Notes: generated by a model from the sequence alone, not told the origin. 64,000 nt of DNA from an uncultured Flavobacteriales bacterium (GCA_913046365.1 CAJWRM010000001.1:154860-218859); one strand, 5' to 3'; shown: positions 37,044 through 45,690, counted from the stretch's first letter. Made by a program: numbers and translations.

Positions 37044-37784
37044 CTAAACATCAAAAAATGATTGAGAATTAATAGACCTTTCAACAGTAATTTTTGCGAG
37101 TCTTTTAAGATTCGTAGGGCACAATTTTGCCATACAAACCAACTCATCACCTTCATCAAAATGAGGGTTCATTTCTAAAAAAAAGTCAACATGTTTACTT
37201 TTTTTCGAGTATGTCCTTTGCGTATGAAAAGGTTTTAACTGTCCCATTTTTTCAGAAAACCTAAGAGTGCCCTTGGAGGGGCGCCAACTATCGGCAAAAA
37301 AGAAACTGGAACATTCATCTGCAAGCGCAAAATGATCTGCATGGTGTTCCTGATCTACAGAAGGATAATATTTTTCAAAGAAAAAGGGTAGGTACATGTA
37401 TGTTCGGTGTCCCTTAGAAAGAAGATACCACATCCATGTTTTATCTGGATACTTATGAAGCAATGAGGCGACTAAAACACACCAGCTTTTTACCAATTCT
37501 TGAGAACCCGTAAAATCTCCTGAAATGATAGTATCTCCTGAAAATAGAATATTATAATCTTTATTTTGGTAGCCTTTAGGATTTACAGCGAAAGTAGAAA
37601 AACCCTGAATATTTCCCTGGCCATCTTCAAAAACAATCACATAATCTTTATTTGAAAAATCATTCAGGAATATTTGTTTATCCATATGGTCATAATTTTG
37701 ACACATAAGAAGAAACATGCGTTCCTTTTCACTAGATGACACCTCTTCGCATTTCTTAAAAATATACTTAATGGGAATATTCAT
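37044..37784 (-). CDS. GNAT-like protein of unknown function in the B12-rSAM/GH3 operon
   Basis: The 246-residue product has no signal peptide and no membrane segment. Its central part (KDYVIVFEDGQGNIQGFSTFAVNP, then a helix after ELVKSW, then WMWYLLSKGHRTYMYLPFF) follows the strand-helix order of an acyltransferase fold, but the acetyl-CoA P-loop is not obvious. The C-terminal half is rich in Phe, Lys and His. I do not recognise a named family. It sits 2 bases after the double-GNAT gene and directly before the GH3 gene, so it probably acts in the same pathway. Confidence 0.7.
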   Translation of the reverse strand: MNIPIKYIFKKCEEVSSSEKERMFLLMCQNYDHMDKQIFLNDFSNKDYVIVFEDGQGNIQGFSTFAVNPKGYQNKDYNILFSGDTIISGDFTGSQELVKSWCVLVASLLHKYPDKTWMWYLLSKGHRTYMYLPFFFEKYYPSVDQEHHADHFALADECSSFFFADSWRPSKGTLRFSEKMGQLKPFHTQRTYSKKSKHVDFFLEMNPHFDEGDELVCMAKLCPTNLKRLAKITVERSINSQSFFDV

Positions 37785-37786
37785 AA

Positions 37787-38881
37787 CTATAATTTTGCAA
37801 GATCAATGTAAGGGATTCTATTTAAGGACTTATTAAGTTTATAATCCACAAGATAAAGAAGCCCTTTATACTCAATGTTACTGAAATATTTCATGGAAGA
37901 ACAAAGAGGATCTGATTCGGAAAGACCAACATAAAAGCATTGATAATTCTTGGCATTTTCTACAGAAACCTTATCCAGTAATTGAGCAAATATGTTCGGA
38001 TCATTATGCTCAATTGCAATTAGTGTGACAAAAAATGATTGTATTGAGGCCCCAATATTTGGAATAACTGGTTTGTGAAAGATTTTACTAAAGATTAAAT
38101 TGTGAAAAGGTTTAATCGTTTTGATGCGCGTAGACAAAGCGCGGATAAAAGTTTGTTTATATGAGGTTTGATCCCAGGCACCAATGACTCCCTTTAACTC
38201 TCCCTTGAAATGGGCAATGTACAGATTCGACCAATTAAACATTTGATATTCTTTACTATTTAGATCTTTCAGCTCAAATACAGGGAAAAAATCTTTTTTT
38301 CTTCCTTGCTTATTTATAAAATGAATCACATCCTCAGGCTTAAATCCATCAATTCCTCTTTGAATTTTTAGGCCATCATTAATATGAACCCTAGATCGGC
38401 TTATGGGCTTAATTACAAATGTGGAAAAACTTACATGGTATTTGTAATCTGGTTTGATTTTTCTTTTTTTTTCTAAGAGATTTCTTGCTAAATGATTGTC
38501 TTCTATGATTGTTGTAAAAGTCAATTCAGTATCATTTTTTTGTAAAAGATCCCTTAGTTTTTTAAATCCCAAATAAAGAACACGTCCATTTCTATGATCA
38601 TTTAAAATTCGCAGTGAACTGTAATAATTGACCTTGGATGGCTGTTGGTCTATGTAAAGTGCTTTTTGGGAAATGATGCCTACGCCAACTATTTTCTTGC
38701 TCTCCACTTCTTCAACGATAAGAACATCATTTTTTTTACCTAAAAAATTTATAGCATCAAAAAAGGAGGGTTCGGTTTCAAATGAAACAGAGATGTCTCC
38801 CGACATGGTCGTATCTCTGAGAATTCTTTTGATTGAATCATCATGTTTACAACTGGCAATTTTACTCAAGTATTTTGCCAT
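37787..38881 (-). CDS. Double GNAT-fold acyltransferase
   Basis: The track starts at 38890; the ATG at 38881 (MAKYLSKI) is equally plausible and gives 364 residues. Either start lies inside the preceding radical SAM gene (20-29 base overlap). The N-terminal half shows GNAT features (DVLIVEEVESKKIVGVGII; LYLGFKKLRDLL; TTIIEDNHLARNLLEKK). The C-terminal half repeats a degenerate copy (LYIAHFKGELKGVIGAWDQTSYKQTFIRAL; FVTLIAIEHNDPNIFAQLL). Double-GNAT proteins with the xWDQxxxKQ motif occur in scattered phyla and have no assigned substrate that I know. It is likely an N-acyl transfer enzyme in this operon. Confidence 0.72.
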   Translation of the reverse strand: MAKYLSKIASCKHDDSIKRILRDTTMSGDISVSFETEPSFFDAINFLGKKNDVLIVEEVESKKIVGVGIISQKALYIDQQPSKVNYYSSLRILNDHRNGRVLYLGFKKLRDLLQKNDTELTFTTIIEDNHLARNLLEKKRKIKPDYKYHVSFSTFVIKPISRSRVHINDGLKIQRGIDGFKPEDVIHFINKQGRKKDFFPVFELKDLNSKEYQMFNWSNLYIAHFKGELKGVIGAWDQTSYKQTFIRALSTRIKTIKPFHNLIFSKIFHKPVIPNIGASIQSFFVTLIAIEHNDPNIFAQLLDKVSVENAKNYQCFYVGLSESDPLCSSMKYFSNIEYKGLLYLVDYKLNKSLNRIPYIDLAKL

Positions 38882-40229
38882 TCTTGTCAATTATATTACC
38901 TATTGGCCAACTTTGTCTCTGTTTAATTCCTTTTTGAGACACGAAATTTGCACTCATAAAAGAAATGGTTTGAAAAGGATTAGAAAACGGGTCTCTGCAA
39001 TTTGCTTTAAACTCTATTCTTTTCAAAATATTTGAATATTTATAAAATTCGAGTCGGGCATTATAACATCTCTCGGAAAGCTCCTCGGGAGACATATTTT
39101 TAGGCTGAAAGGACACCTCGCCAAAATTATAGCCTTCCTTCAACCACCATTCTTTGTCAATTAACCTGCCTTCTTTTTCAAATCGATGATATAATGGCGT
39201 TCCAGGATATGGCACCAAATGATTAAAAGCGGCTAATGCAAGTTGTTCCTCGATGGCAAATTCTAGTGTTTTTTCGATGTCGTCAGGTTTGTCCTCATCA
39301 TATCCAAATACAAATGTTCCATAGACAGAAATACCATAATCTTTTAAAATTTTTAAGGATTCAGAATAACCTCTTTTCACAACTGCCCAACTTTTTCCCA
39401 TACTTTTTAGCGTATCTTCATTTAGAGATTCAAAACCAATCAACAAGTTCGAACAACCGCTTTTCTGTAATTTTTTTAGTAGGTCTGGTTGACTGGCCAT
39501 ATTAATTGTACCATGACTAAACCATTTTTTCTTTAAAGGAATCATTGCATCGCAAAGCTCTTTGGTTCTTGAGAATTTTGAAACAAAATTATCGTCAGCG
39601 AAATAGAGCATTTTTTGCGAAATATTTTCAATATCTGAAATGATATGTTGAACCTCCTTTGATTTATACTGCGCTTTGTGTGCAGCAGTTATTGCACAGA
39701 ACTCACAAGTAAATGGACACCCCCTTCCTGATTCAACTAGACCTAATGGTAGGTATCCTTTATTCGCGTATAATTTTCTATTTGGTGGGCAATGGTCTAA
39801 GGTTTTTTCAAAATATGAATTTGCATCATATTTCCGTTTCAATTTGTTGTTTTTGAAATCAGAAAGCACTTGATTCCAAATTCCGCCCTCAGCACCGCCA
39901 ACAAGCATGGCGTCACAGTGGTTTACAACCTCATCGGGCATGAGGCTCGCATGTATGCCTCCCATGACCACTTTAATACCCTGTTTTCGGATTTTTTTGG
40001 CAATTGTATAAGCTCTTTTTGCTGTGTATGTTTCAATAGTAATTCCTACCAGATCAGCCTCGTATATTTCCGGCAATTCATCAATTCGTTCATCAATCAG
40101 TTCAATATCAATATCGTCAGGAGTCATACCTGCAAGAGTAGACAAAGCTAAAGGCTCCATTGTCCATGATTTCACATATTTTTCACCATGAATTTTGCCT
40201 ACACTGGGTTGTATTAGTAATAATTTCAT
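38862..40229 (-). CDS. B12-binding radical SAM enzyme, copy 2 of a tandem pair
   Basis: This 455-residue class B radical SAM protein has an N-terminal cobalamin-binding Rossmann domain (MGGIHASLMPDE near 90-100; LVGGAEGG), the radical SAM cluster CPFTCEFC (Cys 171, 175, 178), and a C-terminal DUF4070-like part (VSFQPKNMSPEELSERCYNARLEFY). Relatives methylate or rearrange unactivated carbons (HpnP and HpnR on hopanoids, BchE on porphyrins). It lies 6 bases after the first copy and overlaps the double-GNAT gene. The two copies share the layout and the IHASLMPDE motif, but differ clearly in the C-terminal domain. Confidence 0.9.
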   Translation of the reverse strand: MKLLLIQPSVGKIHGEKYVKSWTMEPLALSTLAGMTPDDIDIELIDERIDELPEIYEADLVGITIETYTAKRAYTIAKKIRKQGIKVVMGGIHASLMPDEVVNHCDAMLVGGAEGGIWNQVLSDFKNNKLKRKYDANSYFEKTLDHCPPNRKLYANKGYLPLGLVESGRGCPFTCEFCAITAAHKAQYKSKEVQHIISDIENISQKMLYFADDNFVSKFSRTKELCDAMIPLKKKWFSHGTINMASQPDLLKKLQKSGCSNLLIGFESLNEDTLKSMGKSWAVVKRGYSESLKILKDYGISVYGTFVFGYDEDKPDDIEKTLEFAIEEQLALAAFNHLVPYPGTPLYHRFEKEGRLIDKEWWLKEGYNFGEVSFQPKNMSPEELSERCYNARLEFYKYSNILKRIEFKANCRDPFSNPFQTISFMSANFVSQKGIKQRQSWPIGNIIDKNGKILE

Positions 40230-40235
40230 TTTGAT

Positions 40236-41576
40236 TCAAGTGATTTGTGAATTCCATTTTTGTTCTAAATCAATAATTGTATCATTAGGGAAATTTCTCA
40301 ACCTTGTACCATAGTATCGATATCCCATATTTGTGATTAATGATATCGGAAAGCTCGTTCCGGAATTAGAGATGCGCTCTTTAATATTTTTGTACTTGTA
40401 GGTATTTTCCCATGCCCAGATACTTCCCTCGAATAGTTCATCAGGAGTTAGGTTTTTAGGCTGATAGACCACATGTTGTACGTCATATAAGGACCAATTT
40501 CGGGTTAGAATTCGGTTTTGTGATTCGAGTTTTCTAAATGCACCAGTACCGGGAAATGGAGTGTATATAGCATATCTTGGTAATTCAATTGAATTCTCCT
40601 GAACAAAATCAACTGTTCGTTTAAAGGTATCTTTGGTATCAGAGTCCATCCCAAAAATAAATGTACCATTGATTGCTATCCCTCTTTCATGAAGTCTGGC
40701 ACATAGATTTCTGTATTTTTCTACCACATTGAACCCCTTATTAATTTCTACCAGGGCATCTTGTTCTACGGATTCAAAACCAATGAGTAATCCCTTGCAG
40801 CCACTTTCAGCACAGAGGTCCATTAGCTCCTCATCGTCCCCAATTTTCACAGTGGCTAGTCCTCCCCACATTTTCTTCAAGGGAATCATTTCTCTTAAAA
40901 GTCGTTTGATATATTTTTTATCTTCCATTGGGCTGGGATCGACGAATGTCACAAAGTTTCCATTCATTTCACTGATTTCTTTTATTACATCCTCTACAGG
41001 TCGTCTAAGGTATTTTTTCTGCGTGCTAATTACGGCGCAAAAATCACACTTATAAGGACATCCAAACGTTGCCTGTATTGTGCTTTTTGAGATATATGAA
41101 AATTTTGGTAACAAGTCCTTTCTGGGTAAAGGAAGATTGCTAAAATTCATTTGCGGAGACTGGTCATAATGTCTTTTTAAGGCCCCGTTTTTAAAATCCA
41201 ATAATAATTGAGGCCATGTTTCAAATGCCATCCCTGTGACAATGGCATCTGCATGATTTAGGGCCTCATCGGGCATAAGGGATGCGTGAACACCACCTAT
41301 TACAACACATACACCCTTTTTTCTATAGTGATCAGCAATAGCATAGGCGCGATTAACTGTTCCTGTTATTGCGCTTATAGCCACTATATCGGGACGGTCG
41401 TTATAATTAATCTTTTTTGCAATTTCATCATTCAATTCTATTGACGCTTTAAGTTCATCAGGTACCAATGAGGCTAAAGTAGAGAGAGTTAAAGGAGCAT
41501 AGCGAAGGAGTCTCGGGAATATACCACCCTCTTTCCTGTACATCACGCTGCCCGGAGAAATTATTTTTATGTTCAT
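40236..41576 (-). CDS. B12-binding radical SAM enzyme, copy 1 of a tandem pair
   Basis: The 446-residue protein has the same domain order as its neighbour: cobalamin domain with VVIGGVHASLMPDEALNHADAIVTG (about 91-115), cluster CPYKCDFC (Cys 173, 177, 180), and the C-terminal HVVYQPKNLTPDELFEGSIWAWENTY block of DUF4070 type. It is the first gene of the operon and has a perfect -7 box at 41613-41620. The tandem duplication suggests two successive alkylations or two different carbons of one scaffold. The substrate is unknown, and lipid or polyketide-like chains are an inference from family members. Confidence 0.9.
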   Translation of the reverse strand: MNIKIISPGSVMYRKEGGIFPRLLRYAPLTLSTLASLVPDELKASIELNDEIAKKINYNDRPDIVAISAITGTVNRAYAIADHYRKKGVCVVIGGVHASLMPDEALNHADAIVTGMAFETWPQLLLDFKNGALKRHYDQSPQMNFSNLPLPRKDLLPKFSYISKSTIQATFGCPYKCDFCAVISTQKKYLRRPVEDVIKEISEMNGNFVTFVDPSPMEDKKYIKRLLREMIPLKKMWGGLATVKIGDDEELMDLCAESGCKGLLIGFESVEQDALVEINKGFNVVEKYRNLCARLHERGIAINGTFIFGMDSDTKDTFKRTVDFVQENSIELPRYAIYTPFPGTGAFRKLESQNRILTRNWSLYDVQHVVYQPKNLTPDELFEGSIWAWENTYKYKNIKERISNSGTSFPISLITNMGYRYYGTRLRNFPNDTIIDLEQKWNSQIT

Positions 41577-41612
41577 TTTAATGATTTAGTTAAATCGTAT
41601 CATAAATCGAAA

Positions 41613-41620
41613 CAAATATA
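41613..41620 (-). promoter_or_regulatory. -7 promoter box of the five-gene B12-rSAM operon
   Basis: Minus-strand TATATTTG fits TAnnTTTG exactly and would place transcription about 30 bases before the first ATG (41576). The -33 element is unclear: TTGs lie only 12 or 31 bases upstream. Confidence 0.45.
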
Positions 41621-41639
41621 TTTTACCAATATCAATGTT

Positions 41640-41789
41640 TTATTAATAAGTCAAAAGCAAAATTGCGTCAAAAAAGGATATTTAAATATAGCAGAAATAG
41701 CCGAAAAATATATCGGTAGTTCAATTGAAGACCAAAAGAAAACTTTAGAAAAAGGTTATAAATGGTTTAAAGAAAATAAGGTAGTGTGA
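41640..41789 (+). pseudogene. Orphan C-terminal gene remnant
   Basis: A frame that is open upstream but has no usable start ends in TGA at 41787-41789. Its last 33 codons read like a protein C terminus (EIAEKYIGSSIEDQKK, then GYKWFKENKVV), similar in feel to the ends of short-chain epimerase/dehydratases. It overlaps the promoter region of the operon on the other strand. I interpret it as the tail of a gene whose front was lost, possibly when the neighbouring cassette arrived. No homology search was possible. Confidence 0.35.
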
Positions 41790-41865
41790 CCGATAGGGAG
41801 CATTATCGCATATACATTGTTGCAAATTAGTATTAATAATCCCTCTTTTTCGTACCTTAGGGTTG

Positions 41866-42567
41866 ATGAGAATTCACTCAACTATACTTGCGCTCTATTT
41901 TCTCCATATAGGCATTATATTCGCTCAAAATAGCCATCTGTCGCCTAAAATCAATTGTGATACAGCTTATTTCCATTTTGAAGACTATATCGATTCGATG
42001 AAAATTTACGAGACACAAATGGGCAAAAACAAAAATCTCAGCACGAATGATGAGCGGCTAAAACTTGCCTTTTTTATCGCCTTAAACCGCTATCCCGAAC
42101 TACATCGCAAAAGAATTACCTTGAAGCATAAAGCCATCAATAGTACGATGCAGGCGCAACCTAGTCCTGACTTTTTCTTTCAAAGAAAAAGCAAAAGAGC
42201 CTATCGAATATTTGTAAACAATAACCCAGACCTAACTGGTATCAATTATGAGGAGCTCAGTTTTAATGGTTTGGTAGGATGGATTGGACATGAATTTGCC
42301 CACCTCATCGATTACAACGCCATGAGCAATAGAGAACTAGTTGGTTTCATCGTGGGTTATGTATTCGATCAAAGAACAATGCGCAAAACCGAAAGAAATG
42401 CAGACAAAGAAACCATAAAACGTGGTCTGGGCATTCAGCTACTCGACGGTGTGGCCTTTTTTGAAAAAAACAATAAGGTCTCAAAAAAATACCGCAAGAG
42501 AAAGCAAAAAAATTACCTCTCGGAAGCCGAAATCATTGTTGATATCCAAAGAAACTGTAATCATTAA
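41866..42567 (+). CDS. Exported HExxH metalloprotease-like protein
   Basis: The ATG at 41866 is preferred over the track TTG at 41863 and gives 233 residues. A signal peptide (MRIHSTILALYFLHIGIIFAQ) precedes a domain with zinc motif HEFAH (142-146) and a later E..AD pair in ERNAD (about 176-180), the ligand layout of gluzincins. The C terminus is strongly basic (KVSKKYRKRKQKNY). The family is not one I can name. The small size and the basic tail suggest a surface or periplasmic enzyme, and its substrate is unknown. It is followed after 29 bases by the T9SS hydrolase. Confidence 0.75.
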   Translation: MRIHSTILALYFLHIGIIFAQNSHLSPKINCDTAYFHFEDYIDSMKIYETQMGKNKNLSTNDERLKLAFFIALNRYPELHRKRITLKHKAINSTMQAQPSPDFFFQRKSKRAYRIFVNNNPDLTGINYEELSFNGLVGWIGHEFAHLIDYNAMSNRELVGFIVGYVFDQRTMRKTERNADKETIKRGLGIQLLDGVAFFEKNNKVSKKYRKRKQKNYLSEAEIIVDIQRNCNH

Positions 42568-42596
42568 AATGTACAACCAAACATAAAAGCTAAATC

Positions 42597-43730
42597 ATGA
42601 AATATAGCATACTTATCACCTTCATTGCGCCAATATTAATATTTGGACAGGCACTGACAAGCTCATCTAACCTCGATATCGAAAAAACCTGGGAGCAAGA
42701 ACCACAGGGTTGGACATATGAAATGAATCTCTTTGTACCCAATGAAATAGTTCCTGCAGATGGATTTCCGGTATGTATTTTATTGCATGGAAATGGTGGT
42801 GAGGCAGCTGAATTCATAAATGAATTTACGCAAAGTATACCCTGTCATATTTTGATTGCACCAGGTGGATATATGAACAGCTGGAATATCTGTAGTGAAG
42901 AAAGCGACGCACCTGACATGGAAATGCTCGATGAATTGATCGCATCGTTGGCAGCTTACACAAATGTAAATACGAACAAAATTCGATTGTTGGGTTCCTC
43001 AAATGGGTCCGCACTGGCAAACCGAGTATTAATTGAAAATAATAATCCAGATATTGATAAAATATGTTCTGTCGTTTGTCAGCTTTCAGAAATGCAGGCA
43101 CATAATGGTAGCTTTTTTGGACCTTCAGGTGATACTGAGGCGTCGATTGCGTTTTGTGGCTACGACACTGAGAAAACTCCACTTACAGGAAGGCATTATT
43201 TAAATATTTGTAACACCAACGACCCTGTAATTCCTTATAATGGAGGATCAGCGGTAGGTGCAGTTTTTATTCCCTCAAAAGCTGCAATTTATGAGGTTGC
43301 AAAGAGCCAAGGATATACAGGATCTATGATAGATGGAGATGGACAAGAAATCAATTCATCAGGTATTTTTGAATACAATTACCTCTCTGGTCAAGTAGTT
43401 CACATTAGGGGAGATGCTGGTCACGGTCTCAATGAATCACAGGTTGACCGTATTTCAGACTTCTTCTCCTATGATTGTTCTCCCACCGGATCATCAGAAG
43501 AAAACGAATCAAATATCAGTATTTTTCCTAACCCGGTCAGCGAGACCTTATCGATTCAAGGTATAAACATGTCCGCTTCGGTTGAAATTATCGATACCAA
43601 AGGAAGAACTGTATTTCATGAAAAAATTAGCAAAGGAGAATTGAATATAAGCGAGCTAAAAGCTGGTATTTATTATCTTCATATTCAAGAAGATTCGAGA
43701 TTTATTATAAAAGAATTCATCAAGAAATAA
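42597..43730 (+). CDS. Secreted alpha/beta hydrolase (PHB-depolymerase/esterase-like) with T9SS type A tail
   Basis: The 377-residue protein begins with a signal peptide (to about residue 15-18). It has the LpqC/PHB-depolymerase-type order: oxyanion LLHGNGGEAAEF, nucleophile GSSNGS (Ser at about 139), and a late His in GDAGHGLNES. From about residue 300 a type A sorting domain follows (ISIFPNPVSETLSI ... GIYYLHIQ ... IIKEFIKK). It should be exported by the T9SS and hydrolyse an ester outside the cell; the substrate is not identified. Confidence 0.87.
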   Translation: MKYSILITFIAPILIFGQALTSSSNLDIEKTWEQEPQGWTYEMNLFVPNEIVPADGFPVCILLHGNGGEAAEFINEFTQSIPCHILIAPGGYMNSWNICSEESDAPDMEMLDELIASLAAYTNVNTNKIRLLGSSNGSALANRVLIENNNPDIDKICSVVCQLSEMQAHNGSFFGPSGDTEASIAFCGYDTEKTPLTGRHYLNICNTNDPVIPYNGGSAVGAVFIPSKAAIYEVAKSQGYTGSMIDGDGQEINSSGIFEYNYLSGQVVHIRGDAGHGLNESQVDRISDFFSYDCSPTGSSEENESNISIFPNPVSETLSIQGINMSASVEIIDTKGRTVFHEKISKGELNISELKAGIYYLHIQEDSRFIIKEFIKK

Positions 43731-43800
43731 ACATACCGATACTCCCAATAGTATAACTTTCGAGTGACCATAATTGTATTTTTTTATTTAGATTTACAAC

Positions 43801-43890
43801 ATGGAATGGTATATGAAAAATCGGTGGTGGATTTGGAGTCTAATGGCAGTTTATTTGGCCTACAGAATTTATCTGTCCGTCATATATTAG
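43801..43890 (+). CDS. Possible 29-residue membrane microprotein
   Basis: An ATG at 43801 opens a 29-codon frame ending at TAG 43888-43890 (MEWYMKNRWWIWSLMAVYLAY...). The peptide is one hydrophobic, tryptophan-rich segment with a positively charged N side, suitable for a single membrane helix. It lies between the hydrolase and the convergent PKD gene and overlaps the stop of the latter by 4 bases. It is below the ORF-track cutoff. Chance is possible and the call is weak. Confidence 0.25.
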   Translation: MEWYMKNRWWIWSLMAVYLAYRIYLSVIY

Positions 43891-45674
43891 TGTCTTACTA
43901 TTACGCGCTTTTTAAGCATCCCCTTCTCCCCTTCTCCGAAGAGCATGTACATGCCATTTGATAGCTGAGATACATCAATCACCTGAGGTGATGAATTTAC
44001 TTCTATAGAAAGCATCCGTCTTCCTTCCATATTGAAGAGCGTCAAAGATTCAAGCCCTTCTTTCTCTGGCCACATCACAACAAATTGATTCTGCGCTGGA
44101 TTCGGGTAGCACCACCAGTCACTTTGAAGCTCCTGAATACTAGCATCATTATAATAAACGAAAGGTGCAGTCAAGAAATCACAACCAAGACTATCGTAAA
44201 TATAAGCCACATAATCTCCGTTTTCATCAGGTTGGTGGTCATAGGTAGTCGCTCCACTAATCTCTATTCCATCCAGATACCATTGCACGCCATAACTTTG
44301 GGGTAAATTAGGTACATATAAGTTTTCAGCAGCATCTATTTCAATATCAAAGCTCAATGTGGTATCGCAATAAATGACAAATACAGAGTCGGAAGTTGAG
44401 TTGCAACCTAAAGGACTATATGCCGTCACATAATAATAACCTGTTTGGTCTATAGATTCAACGGAATCCGTATGTCCCGTCCAGAAAACACTGTCAATAG
44501 ACCATTGTAAAATGTACTGTGAAGAATCCGTTGAGATTGTATATGCAGTTGAGTCGTACACAATATTTGGGATGCCTGGTGCTGCACCTACAATAATCGT
44601 ATCAATACTCTGAACTGAAGGAACAGGGAAAATCTGTTGGTAGTCGATGTTGTAGGCAACATCGGAATAAGAGCCTGCTCCACAGCTAGAACAGCTAGAA
44701 AAATTCATAATGTGACTTCCGCAATTATCGTCTCCACCATAGGTGATCTCAGCTGCATTGGTTTGCGCCGCTGTTTCATCAGCATCCATCACTTTAATCT
44801 TATATTGCTTGGTGGGATCCATATTAATATTAACAGACCAAGTTATTGGCCCATCGTTATTGTATTCATAGTTGGATTGATAGATTAAGTTTCCATCTTC
44901 CAGAAGCTTAAAATAGGGATCTGGATTGTTTCCGTTAAGAAGCTCCCATCCCCATGGTTCCCCAAGCCAATTCTCGCCAACATTTAATATAGTAACCTCG
45001 GTAAGGGTATAATTGTCAAGCGTATCGGTATTATTATAGCCTGAATACTGGACAGGATACGTGCCAGGCTGAGTATATGTTTGAACTCCCGGGTTTTCAT
45101 CATTAGAAGTGATACCATTTCCAAAATCCCATTCATAATAAAGCAATCCTGGGTTGTTATTGGTGAAATCAACCTCAAGCGGTAGACAACCAATCGGTGG
45201 GTTAGAATTAAATCCAGAATTTCCAATGGCAGGCGTCTGAATTTCAAGCGTAATAAAGAAAGGAACTGGAATATTTTCAATATTAGCCCCTGAAGCAGTC
45301 ACATCAACTAAAATACTGACCTCAACTTCATAAATCCCAGCAAGAATTGGTGTTCCATATACATTGATACATCCATACACGTTGTTTTGAGGGTTGTAAT
45401 TACATCCATTTGCGTCATTGTTACAAACCCAGCTGAGTCCAACAGGTAGCGCGATACTGACGATCTCAAAGTTATTAATAGTTGCTCCACTCGTATCTGT
45501 AGGCATCACAAAAGTAATATCTTCAGAATATGGTTGACCTGCAAATCCTGCTGGAAGTGGATCTGGATAAATTCCAGCGATGGTATAGCTATTGTCCACC
45601 GTGCACTGTGCAAGTAAATGGTTGGATGTGAAAAGAGAAACAAAAAGTAGCGAAATAATGAATAATGGTCTCAT
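43887..45674 (-). CDS. PKD-domain secreted protein with T9SS type A tail
   Basis: The track starts at 45695; the ATG at 45674 begins the signal peptide (MRPLFIISLLFVSLFTSNHLLAQ), though the upstream ATG cannot be excluded. The protein of about 595 residues has a PKD domain (LLYYEWDFGNGITSNDENPGVQTY, about 175-235), several cysteine-bearing beta repeats with a CSSCGAG cluster, and a type A sorting tail (WWCYPNPAQNQFVV ... GMYMLFGEG ... KKRVIVRH). It is likely an adhesin or matrix protein with no catalytic motif. Its upstream region carries the palindrome and repeats at 45747-45790. Confidence 0.85.
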   Translation of the reverse strand: MRPLFIISLLFVSLFTSNHLLAQCTVDNSYTIAGIYPDPLPAGFAGQPYSEDITFVMPTDTSGATINNFEIVSIALPVGLSWVCNNDANGCNYNPQNNVYGCINVYGTPILAGIYEVEVSILVDVTASGANIENIPVPFFITLEIQTPAIGNSGFNSNPPIGCLPLEVDFTNNNPGLLYYEWDFGNGITSNDENPGVQTYTQPGTYPVQYSGYNNTDTLDNYTLTEVTILNVGENWLGEPWGWELLNGNNPDPYFKLLEDGNLIYQSNYEYNNDGPITWSVNINMDPTKQYKIKVMDADETAAQTNAAEITYGGDDNCGSHIMNFSSCSSCGAGSYSDVAYNIDYQQIFPVPSVQSIDTIIVGAAPGIPNIVYDSTAYTISTDSSQYILQWSIDSVFWTGHTDSVESIDQTGYYYVTAYSPLGCNSTSDSVFVIYCDTTLSFDIEIDAAENLYVPNLPQSYGVQWYLDGIEISGATTYDHQPDENGDYVAYIYDSLGCDFLTAPFVYYNDASIQELQSDWWCYPNPAQNQFVVMWPEKEGLESLTLFNMEGRRMLSIEVNSSPQVIDVSQLSNGMYMLFGEGEKGMLKKRVIVRH

Positions 45675-45690
45675 GGCTTGTCTATATGTT

